From a virus, in the IMG/VR virus record IMGVR_UViG_3300032073_000090, positions 1 to 35,966 of that record: 35,966 nt of DNA; one strand, given 5' to 3'. Of this stretch, positions 1 to 6,082 are shown one piece after another. Every line of letters starts with the position of its first letter. The first letter of the stretch is position 1. Below the pieces are notes generated by a model. The model was not told where the DNA came from. It searched no databases and worked only from the letters and a program-made list of their open reading frames with translations. The position numbers and the translations under genes are program-made.

Positions 1-208
1 CGGAAGGCCACACGTCATAACGTGATTTAACTTTATGGTAACAAGCATCTCGCTTGGCTGTTGTCTTTTTTGCTTTTCTCTTTTTGCGGCGAGCCTTCTT
101 CTTTGACTTGCGCTTGGCAGCAGCTTTGCCTTTGGCTTTTTTCTTTTTCTTCTCATCAAGCAGGGCTTCTTCCACCATGCTTCGAAGTTGAGAAATAGTA
201 ATCTTCAT
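1..208 (-). CDS. Small lysine-rich MKIT-type phage protein, 3' end cut by window edge
   Basis: The 69 visible residues begin MKITISQLRSMVEEALL, followed by a very basic stretch of about 35 residues made almost only of Lys, Arg and Ala, and then ACYHKVKSRYDVWPS at the window edge. The ATG at 208 has a strong GAGGAG ribosome-binding site whose first bases are part of the TGA stop of the primase gene, so the two genes are coupled. From memory, the amphipathic MKIT-SQLR start and the ACYxKVKxRYxVWPS end are each common in small proteins of uncultured marine phages, where the second motif usually continues into a short conserved Ala/Gly/Cys-containing tail; this could not be checked. The basic linker suggests contact with nucleic acid or another polyanion, but that is inference. 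The function is unknown and the C-terminus lies outside the window. Confidence 0.8.
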   Translation of the reverse strand, partial: MKITISQLRSMVEEALLDEKKKKKAKGKAAAKRKSKKKARRKKRKAKKTTAKRDACYHKVKSRYDVWPS

Positions 209-218
209 TGAGGGCTCC

Positions 219-1166
219 TCAGACAGACAAAGCGATCCTCATTAAATAGGCATCTGAATCGATAAAAGGAGCCTTTTCTTTACGATCCTGAAAGATGTCC
301 TGAGGCATTTCGCCGATGTCCTTATAGCCAGAAGTATCCATTAGTCGGACTTCCACATCATAAGCGAGTAATGCTTTCACAAGTTTCATCGCTTTTTTGT
401 GTGCGTCGGCATCCAGCCCCAACAGGACAGGTGTGTCGTTCTTTACTATCTTCCTAAAAAGTCTGCTGTCTTCTCGCAGAGTTGAGCCAAGCAGCGGAAT
501 GCTATTCTCGCCAGCAACGATTGCATCAAACACACCCTCAACCAGAGTGACCTCTCGTTCCCAATCAATCAACAGTTCGTTGAAGATGATGTCTTTGTTC
601 CCTGGTCCGTTCATATACGGAGGCCAGATGTTCGGGTCATATGTTCGGGACGTAAAAAAGTTACAGTATCCGTCTTCGTCAAATGATGGGAGAATAATTC
701 TATTTTTATATTCCCCGGAAGCGCAGTAGCCAATCTTCCAATAAAGGACGTCTTTCTGTTCAACGGCACGTTTGCGTAAATAGTTTAGGGGGACTCTTGC
801 CGAGGCAGGATGAGAACGACCAGTAAGCGTTTGGAACTCATTTGGAAGGTCCAATCGTTGGCTAGTTTCTTCTTCCTTGGCAAACAGGTTGTCTAGGTCG
901 CCTAGTTCAATATCGGCGTCAAAATCTTTCCATCTATGGATGTGACTTATATCACCCCAACGTCTGACAAGACGTCGTAAGTTTTTTGTTCGCCAATCAC
1001 AAGTCCAACACTTGGCAACATTCTTATCAAAGTTGACTGATAGCTTCTTTTTGTGATGACCACAACATCGAGAAGAATAAAGATATTCCTTGCCTTGGCG
1101 AGATGGTCTGCCAAGGATTTCATCAAGGATTCTTTTCTTCTTCGCCGAGTTAGGATCGTTAAGCAA
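219..1166 (-). CDS. DNA primase with atypical N-terminal zinc motif and TOPRIM domain
   Basis: This 315-aa protein has the two-part layout of phage primases, which make RNA primers for lagging-strand DNA synthesis. An N-terminal zinc-binding region holds Cys34, Cys35, His37, His38 and then Cys53-x-x-Cys56. A TOPRIM catalytic core follows, with EGVFDA (Glu210, Asp214) and LGLDADAHKKA (Asp252, Asp254). The length is close to T4 gp61 (342 aa). The reading frame opens with TTG directly after the TAA of the upstream nucleotidase and in the same frame; no ATG occurs until about residue 185, so TTG at 1166 is the only reasonable start. There is no good ribosome-binding site, so translation probably depends on reinitiation after the nucleotidase. 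The first Cys pair is adjacent (CC) rather than the usual CxxC, so His37/His38 may help to bind zinc. A partner replicative helicase is not in the window. Confidence 0.87.
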   Translation of the reverse strand: MLNDPNSAKKKRILDEILGRPSRQGKEYLYSSRCCGHHKKKLSVNFDKNVAKCWTCDWRTKNLRRLVRRWGDISHIHRWKDFDADIELGDLDNLFAKEEETSQRLDLPNEFQTLTGRSHPASARVPLNYLRKRAVEQKDVLYWKIGYCASGEYKNRIILPSFDEDGYCNFFTSRTYDPNIWPPYMNGPGNKDIIFNELLIDWEREVTLVEGVFDAIVAGENSIPLLGSTLREDSRLFRKIVKNDTPVLLGLDADAHKKAMKLVKALLAYDVEVRLMDTSGYKDIGEMPQDIFQDRKEKAPFIDSDAYLMRIALSV

Positions 1167-1772
1167 TTACAGTCCGAGTTCTTTGAGTTGCCTAATCGTA
1201 TTATCCACGTCATCTGGATTATGTTTAATAGCGATGCCGCCACCCTCCCGGAACTCGTTGACATATTTGTCACGGTCATCAATCAGAAGTCCTTGTTTTC
1301 CGTTCCAAACTCCGTAGGGTTTCTTGCTGTCAGAAAGATTGACTTTTTCAACTGGGACACCCAGTTCTCGTTCAACCCACATCCGCTTGCCGACCTTGGA
1401 ACCTTCTGCCATCGGAGCGGAAAGAATCTCTAACCCTGGGATGTCTTTGATATAATCCCACAGTTCTTTGCCGCCACGTTCCCAGCCTAGGTTAGCCCAG
1501 AGGTCAACGTCGTCTTCAACCATTCGGTACATGAAGTCTCGGACACGATAGTTCCGAGGCAGACTCTTTTCCTGGTCAGACCGAGCAATGTGCCACTTGT
1601 TGATTACCACATCCCAGCCGCCAAGTTCTTTGGCTGCCGAACGGGCAAGTTTGTAATCAGGATGATCTGGCTGATCTTTTAGCTCCTGAAAACGTTTGTT
1701 CATATACTCTAGAACGCCACCCTCGAAATTAACGAGGACACCATCCATATCACTAAACACTTGGTATCTCAT
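1167..1772 (-). CDS. HAD-family 5'(3')-deoxyribonucleotidase
   Basis: From the chosen start the protein is 201 aa and opens MRYQVFSDMDGVLVNFEGG. SDMDG is HAD motif I, with the nucleophile Asp8 and the acid/base Asp10. ILSAP near residue 117 fits motif II (Ser118), Lys126 in SKVGKRMWVE fits motif III, and LLIDDRDKYV (Asp165, Asp166) is motif IV. This pattern and size match the NT5C-like 5'(3')-deoxyribonucleotidases, which dephosphorylate dNMPs; phage versions are thought to adjust nucleotide pools. An upstream in-frame ATG at 1790 would add MEGGVP, but it coincides with the predicted transcription start and has no leader. The ATG at 1772 has GGAGGT six bases upstream, so it is preferred. The gene has its own promoter in the gap before it and abuts the primase gene. 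Substrate choice cannot be read from the sequence. Confidence 0.82.
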   Translation of the reverse strand: MRYQVFSDMDGVLVNFEGGVLEYMNKRFQELKDQPDHPDYKLARSAAKELGGWDVVINKWHIARSDQEKSLPRNYRVRDFMYRMVEDDVDLWANLGWERGGKELWDYIKDIPGLEILSAPMAEGSKVGKRMWVERELGVPVEKVNLSDSKKPYGVWNGKQGLLIDDRDKYVNEFREGGGIAIKHNPDDVDNTIRQLKELGL

Positions 1773-1777
1773 GGGGA

Positions 1778-1785
1778 CACCTCCC
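1778..1785 (-). promoter_or_regulatory. Ribosome-binding site that sets the nucleotidase start
   Basis: GGGAGGTG on the minus strand places GGAGGT six bases before the ATG at 1772. It lies downstream of the alternative ATG at 1790, so it can serve only the shorter form. Confidence 0.75.
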
Positions 1786-1794
1786 TCCATAAGT

Positions 1795-1822
1795 ATAATA
1801 CCATATGCTGTTGTTAGGTCAA
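1795..1822 (-). promoter_or_regulatory. Sigma70-type promoter for nucleotidase-primase genes
   Basis: In the gap between the RuvC-like gene and the nucleotidase, the minus strand reads TTGACC (1822-1817; 5 of 6 to the -35 consensus), a 16-base spacer, then TATTAT (1800-1795; 5 of 6 to the -10 consensus). Transcription would start near 1787-1789, leaving a leader of about 16 bases that carries the GGGAGGTG ribosome-binding site. It would drive the nucleotidase, primase and MKIT-type genes with host RNA polymerase, separately from the structural block. Confidence 0.65.
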
Positions 1823-1826
1823 GTGT

Positions 1827-2399
1827 TTATTCTGTTAATATTATTTTTTCTGTGAGGAACCCTTTGTTATTTTGGTTCTTTAAAATAAACTCACCTGCTC
1901 TAGCGATCACTACAGCATCTGCTTTGTCGTCAGTACCCTTTTTAAAATTTCTACCGCCACGAGCCATCTCATAGCTAAAAGAATTCTTTTCTTTTTCTAT
2001 CACCGCTTCGATGACCATCTTCTTTCTTTTAGGTCCTTTTGTCCCACGAGGAAATGACAAACCATATAATCCTCTAGCTGTGTTTACATTAATATAAGTT
2101 GGCTCTAAATCATAGCTCTCAAAACAAATCCAAGAAACAATGCCGTTAAACTTTGCAAGTTTTAATATAGTGTCAGCACGAGACTTTCCTGGCAAGAACT
2201 TCTTCAAGGCTGTCTCAACAAAAATGTTCTGTATATTATACTGAGACTTTAATCCATAAAGTTCAGCGCCTATGTACTCTGCCTTGTCAAACAGAGTTTC
2301 ATATTTTGAAATATCCCAAGCTTCTGACTTTACAAGTTTGCCGTTATCAATGACAGCGACGCCAACCATAGTGGTAGAAATATCTAGTCCAAGTATCAT
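1827..2399 (-). CDS. RuvC-like Holliday junction resolvase / RNase H-fold nuclease
   Basis: The 190-aa protein starts MILGLDISTTMVGVAVID, the first beta-hairpin of the RuvC/RNase H fold with catalytic Asp6. IFVETAL supplies the second acidic residue (Glu62), and GTDDKADAVVIARA supplies Asp158 and Asp161 on the C-terminal helix. The spacing and size match RuvC family resolvases, which cut four-way DNA junctions; in phages this would resolve branched replication intermediates before packaging. T4 does this job with the unrelated His-Me finger endonuclease VII. The gene stands between the structural block and the nucleotide genes, 12 bases after the stop of the 457-aa protein gene. There is no ribosome-binding site; instead TGATATAAT ends six bases before the ATG, suggesting a nearly leaderless transcript. 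A different RNase H-fold nuclease role is possible. Confidence 0.83.
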   Translation of the reverse strand: MILGLDISTTMVGVAVIDNGKLVKSEAWDISKYETLFDKAEYIGAELYGLKSQYNIQNIFVETALKKFLPGKSRADTILKLAKFNGIVSWICFESYDLEPTYINVNTARGLYGLSFPRGTKGPKRKKMVIEAVIEKEKNSFSYEMARGGRNFKKGTDDKADAVVIARAGEFILKNQNNKGFLTEKIILTE

Positions 2400-2405
2400 A
2401 CAAGG

Positions 2406-2414
2406 ATTATATCA
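2406..2414 (-). promoter_or_regulatory. Extended -10 promoter abutting the RuvC-like gene
   Basis: The minus strand reads TGATATAAT, a full match to the extended -10 form TGnTATAAT, followed by CCTTGT and the ATG at 2399. The TGA is also the stop codon of the preceding gene. The region 17 bases upstream shows only a poor -35 (TTAAAC). Transcription would start at or next to the ATG, which agrees with the absence of a Shine-Dalgarno sequence for this gene. Confidence 0.5.
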
Positions 2415-3785
2415 GAAGTCAAGCTTTAGTTTAAATGTATAAGAATCTGTTTCTTTCTTTAGTACTGGAGTAGCTAACTTAGCAATTCCTAATAGATTTT
2501 GATCATCGTCGTAAATTGCTATCTTACTTATAAACGTCTGCTTTTCAAAATCAGCGGTATCGTTTGTAAAATCTGACTCTGCTGTGTTTTTAATCGGCAC
2601 TTGCTTTGGTTCAATGTAAGAACTACTGTCAAAGTGTATTTGTTCTTTCCAACTAGAGTGAGATGATGAAACCCAAGTTGGGTTTTGAGAATTGTTTAAT
2701 TGTCCAGCAGGAGCATTTGCAAACATTGTTATTGTTGGTACAACATTTTTTCCGTTAAATTCTAGTGTGAAATTACTCGCACTTGGAAAAAGTGCGTTAG
2801 CACCATCTGTCCTGGTTGCCCCTCCTGGAGCATGATCAACACCAGCCGCCGCTGCGATACCGGCACTACCTGATGATCCTGTATTATAGGACCAGAAGTA
2901 AGTCCAATTCGGTCTAAACTGAACTGCGGTGCCATCCCAAGTTCCGGCTCCGCCGGTATCGACTGATCCTGTTCCTGAGTATGAATCTTTAACTAAAGCA
3001 TCTGAACTTATGTTCTCTTCGTTATACAGCATAATGAAACCTTCATCGTACAGAACGACACCCACTGTGCTTCCGCTGACCGATGAGTTTTTACCATATG
3101 ATATAAGCTCTCCGTTACGTCTCTCATCTCGGCATTGATCCATCAAAGTTCCTGTATAATAAAAAGATAGATTAACAGTACCCTTCTCCAAAGAGGATCC
3201 GTAAAATATAGAGGGGATGCTTATAAGATTTATTGCTCCGGTTAAATAAGGCGGCAGAGATGGATCTACTGTTTTGCTCCCCGAAAAGGTAAACGCAGGA
3301 CTATACCTCTTATATTTTTCCATTGTTGATCTTAGTGATAGCAATTGCTTGCTTTGGCTAAAGTAAAGATCTGTTGTATTCTGATTAATACGATTAACAG
3401 ATTCAACACCAATGGTGTAGGCAAACGGATAAGTTCGTCCGCCATAAATATAATTTCTAGCTATACTGGAGGTAAGCGGATATGCGCCGGTTAATTTTGT
3501 TCCGTAGTCGTCTTGATTATATGAGGATGTTGATATGCTCTTAAAAGACATATTTGATCCATCTTTTATGACGAATGCATGAATACTATTTGTATCGTCT
3601 AGTGTAGCAGCACGATTTGTGTTTAGCTCATACAAGCTAATGGAACCAGTGCCAACATTGATACCTTTATACCTAGATTCATCAACATAGAGAGAACCAC
3701 TGTAGGCGGTAAACTTTTTACCCGGACTAGTCTCTAGGTTATTTTGAAATATGTCGTCTGGACCAAACTCGTGGAGGAAGGGCAT
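2412..3785 (-). CDS. Tail/baseplate-associated structural protein (457 aa), paralogue of the next gene
   Basis: The 457-aa protein is rich in Ser, Gly, Thr, Asn and Tyr, the composition of beta-rich virion proteins, and lacks a signal peptide or membrane segment. I cannot name the family. Its second half resembles the 382-aa neighbour: SLEKGTVNLSFYYTG, then VGVVLYDEGFIMLYNEENIS, NSQNPTWVSS, and a C-terminal FISKIAIYDDDQNLLGIAKL that ends KLKLDF. The equivalent places in the neighbour read VQKGTFRMNF, GLIYYQAGIAVL, NYSSNPTYLS and a LYGANNELLAVAKL ending that finishes RVRLDY. The ATG has an excellent GGAGGT five bases upstream (3791-3796). As the last structural gene before the replication genes, next to its paralogue, it may be a peripheral baseplate or fibre-attachment component; that is inference. 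Confidence 0.72.
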   Translation of the reverse strand: MPFLHEFGPDDIFQNNLETSPGKKFTAYSGSLYVDESRYKGINVGTGSISLYELNTNRAATLDDTNSIHAFVIKDGSNMSFKSISTSSYNQDDYGTKLTGAYPLTSSIARNYIYGGRTYPFAYTIGVESVNRINQNTTDLYFSQSKQLLSLRSTMEKYKRYSPAFTFSGSKTVDPSLPPYLTGAINLISIPSIFYGSSLEKGTVNLSFYYTGTLMDQCRDERRNGELISYGKNSSVSGSTVGVVLYDEGFIMLYNEENISSDALVKDSYSGTGSVDTGGAGTWDGTAVQFRPNWTYFWSYNTGSSGSAGIAAAAGVDHAPGGATRTDGANALFPSASNFTLEFNGKNVVPTITMFANAPAGQLNNSQNPTWVSSSHSSWKEQIHFDSSSYIEPKQVPIKNTAESDFTNDTADFEKQTFISKIAIYDDDQNLLGIAKLATPVLKKETDSYTFKLKLDF

Positions 3786-3790
3786 TTTCC

Positions 3791-3796
3791 ACCTCC
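3791..3796 (-). promoter_or_regulatory. Strong ribosome-binding site for the 457-aa protein
   Basis: GGAGGT stands five bases before the ATG at 3785, in the 12-base gap after the TAG stop of the 382-aa gene. It is among the best Shine-Dalgarno matches in the window and suggests high expression, as expected for a multi-copy virion protein. Confidence 0.65.
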
Positions 3797-3797
3797 G

Positions 3798-4946
3798 CTA
3801 GTAGTCTAATCTAACTCGTAGCGTAAACTCGTTTGATGGAGTCTTTTTCAATGGTTCGCTGAGTTTTGCAACTGCCAGCAGTTCATTGTTGGCACCATAA
3901 AGACCGACAGTAGTTATGTATGATGCAGGAGAATCCTCTCTAGTTTCCTTGACCCTAATTTGACTTTTAGATAAATAGGTCGGGTTACTTGAGTAATTAA
4001 ATTCTCCAGCATTGCCTCTACAGAAGTAAATTGTTGAATTAAGCTCTGTGGTATTTGCAAAATAGATATCTTGCAATCTGTTTCTGAAATCGTCAGCAGC
4101 ACCACTTATCGAAGAACTGTTAAGCATTTCATCAACACCAAGATTTGATGCACTATTCATTGTTACCTTACCACCAGTATTAGGTGCTAAGTTGCCGCCC
4201 CAACCATACAAGTCTCTCCCTAAGAGTCCACCACTTGCCACTGTCTTGAAGAGCGAAGAGGTGAGCACGGCAATACCAGCTTGGTAATATATAAGCCCAC
4301 AAGGATGTCCAGAGTTTAGTGCCAATGGTGTTTCAAGGGTGCCACTCTGAGATGATGTAACAAACAAGATACCATATTCACCAGCAGGTGAATTTGTTTT
4401 AAATGATGTAGAACCACTCTGATCCTCAATAACAAGGACTCGGTTTGTTCGTGACTGCTGATCGTATGCACCTGTTGGGTCCACACTAAAGTTCATTCTA
4501 AATGTACCCTTTTGAACTTCATCTTTGACTAAAAGTCTTGAGAAGTTAAAGAAGACTGCATCTTTAAACTTGGCCCCAGAACTCAAATCGCCATCAGCGT
4601 CAAAAGGTCTGATGCTACCAGTAGCATCGTGTCCGACCAAAATTTGTGCCATCTGATTGTAGAGTTGAATCTTCTGTTTGCCTTGTTGCATTATAGAATT
4701 TGAAAGAGCAGAGTCAGCACTAACTCCAACAGTTATGTCAAAAATATGATTAGCTGAAGAACTCAAGTAAGGATAATCGTAAACACTTTGGAACATCCCG
4801 TGTGTATAATTCTTTACGTTAGTTGACTGATTAGCCAAAAGATAAGTTCCCGAAACAATTGTTCCTGTAAGTGGAATAGCTTCGTGGAGCTTTGTTCTTG
4901 CTTGTTGAATGTCTGAAGCTTGAAGTGTTTTAAACGATGTAGCCAT
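3798..4946 (-). CDS. Tail/baseplate-associated structural protein (382 aa), paralogue of the 457-aa protein
   Basis: The 382-aa protein begins MATSFKTLQASDIQQARTKL. Its C-terminus TVGLYGANNELLAVAKLSEP, ending TLRVRLDY, is the signature it shares with the 457-aa protein. From memory, this ending recurs in structural proteins of marine T4-like phages. Other shared landmarks are VQKGTFRMNF, GLIYYQAGIAVL and NYSSNPTYLS. There is no signal peptide or transmembrane helix. The ribosome-binding site is modest: AGGG eight bases before the ATG, in the 12-base gap after the 346-aa gene. A role at the edge of the baseplate or in attaching fibres fits its position, but is inferred from context only. Confidence 0.72.
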   Translation of the reverse strand: MATSFKTLQASDIQQARTKLHEAIPLTGTIVSGTYLLANQSTNVKNYTHGMFQSVYDYPYLSSSANHIFDITVGVSADSALSNSIMQQGKQKIQLYNQMAQILVGHDATGSIRPFDADGDLSSGAKFKDAVFFNFSRLLVKDEVQKGTFRMNFSVDPTGAYDQQSRTNRVLVIEDQSGSTSFKTNSPAGEYGILFVTSSQSGTLETPLALNSGHPCGLIYYQAGIAVLTSSLFKTVASGGLLGRDLYGWGGNLAPNTGGKVTMNSASNLGVDEMLNSSSISGAADDFRNRLQDIYFANTTELNSTIYFCRGNAGEFNYSSNPTYLSKSQIRVKETREDSPASYITTVGLYGANNELLAVAKLSEPLKKTPSNEFTLRVRLDY

Positions 4947-4958
4947 TATTTAACCCTA

Positions 4959-5999
4959 TTATGATTTCTTCACAAACCGAACAGGTATATCAACACGATA
5001 TCCTGTAGTGAAGCCTGTTATTCTGATTGTTGAATCGATGTATTTAAAAACGTTACCGCTATTAACATAGTTAGCTGCTGTTGTATTGCCAAGTTTGTCA
5101 AATAAGACATTACTTGTTGCGATATTCTCTGCTGCTAATAGTCTGAAAGCAAATCGTGTTCCGTAGCGACCACCGTTTGTGTCTCCTATGACCGAAAATG
5201 TGTCGGCAGGAGAATCTTCGTTTGTTGATCTATTAAATTCAGCGACGCCTGGGGCTGCACCATCAGGAGCAGCAAAATACTGAGCGTTAGAATTTAGAGA
5301 GAAATAATAACTAGCAATATTGTCATCGTCCACAAATGAAGGACGAGCAACAGTCTGTCCGTCCATAGACAATATTTGGACAAGACGATTGTCCATCTCT
5401 ACCAAGTACTGAGTTTCTCTGAGCGGGTCAGCATTATCTAATTTTTGAACTGAAAGGTCAGTGTTATCAATTCCCTGATCAAGACAAACGAACTGACCTG
5501 CTGTTGCAAAAGATCTGTTGCCACGAATAACACCTATGAATGTTCTAAAGGGCGACGTTGCAGTAGATGCAGCAAATGTATTTGGATCAGAAGTTGTATA
5601 GTCCGCCGTTACAAGATAGCCGCCCACCGGGATGTCCGTAAAGGCTGTTGTGTTCTTCTCAACGGTTTGAGATACAGTGTCGTTATTTTTGATAACTGGT
5701 AAGTATAACAAATCATCTCGAACATATGATACAAGTTTATGATTCAATATAGAAGTATTATTGGTAAAAGCCTCAAGAACTGGGCTTTGCAGAATGTTCA
5801 CATCATAGTAAGCGGAACCGCTAGGATGTGCGCCCTCGGCAGAATTACTATTCCTAAATAAAGAATAGTCAATCTCGTCGTCGCCGAACGCAAATTTTGC
5901 AATCCGGAAACTCCCGTCACCGGCTGCTAATCTTTTTCTCCCAGTATCAGTTAAAACCGCATCTAAGATGATATCACCACTGTTGTCTAGAAATGCCAT
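4959..5999 (-). CDS. Baseplate-cluster structural protein with FLD-GR N-terminal module (346 aa)
   Basis: The 346-aa protein starts MAFLDNSGDIILDAVLTDTG, followed by RKRLAAGDGSFRIAKFAFGDDEIDY. The pattern FLD...LTxxGRxxLAxG...KFxFxDDEIxY also opens the 340-aa protein at 13025-14047, so the two share an N-terminal module of about 45 residues but differ beyond it. The rest is Ser/Thr/Asn-rich and probably beta-structured, ending GYRVDIPVRFVKKS. I recall similar N-termini from marine phage structural proteins but cannot assign a T4 equivalent. The ATG has a good GAGGGAG ribosome-binding site and follows an 83-base gap, the longest in the structural block, so this gene may start a transcript of its own. 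Confidence 0.75.
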   Translation of the reverse strand: MAFLDNSGDIILDAVLTDTGRKRLAAGDGSFRIAKFAFGDDEIDYSLFRNSNSAEGAHPSGSAYYDVNILQSPVLEAFTNNTSILNHKLVSYVRDDLLYLPVIKNNDTVSQTVEKNTTAFTDIPVGGYLVTADYTTSDPNTFAASTATSPFRTFIGVIRGNRSFATAGQFVCLDQGIDNTDLSVQKLDNADPLRETQYLVEMDNRLVQILSMDGQTVARPSFVDDDNIASYYFSLNSNAQYFAAPDGAAPGVAEFNRSTNEDSPADTFSVIGDTNGGRYGTRFAFRLLAAENIATSNVLFDKLGNTTAANYVNSGNVFKYIDSTIRITGFTTGYRVDIPVRFVKKS

Positions 6000-6082
6000 G
6001 TGGTCTCCCTCTTTGTAGCAACTAATGTTAACAAACTTTTTAGTTCTTAATAAGTAGTCTCAAAATTATCTTTTTATTCGTT
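6000..6082 (-). other. 83-base non-coding gap, possible weak promoter
   Basis: This is the longest non-coding stretch within the structural block. Apart from the ribosome-binding site of the 346-aa gene (GAGGGAG near 6006-6013), it is AT-rich. TGTTAACAT (6033-6025 on the minus strand) fits the TG-extended -10 pattern with a 4-of-6 hexamer, but there is no convincing -35 at 17 bases. No hairpin with a T-run is visible, so I do not call a terminator. Confidence 0.3.

Noticed and set aside
4611-4628. Inverted repeat GATGCTAC-CA-GTAGCATC in the 382-aa gene
   Set aside because: The two-base centre cannot form a relaxed hairpin, and the sequence follows from ordinary codons for DATGSI. No flanking signal is seen.
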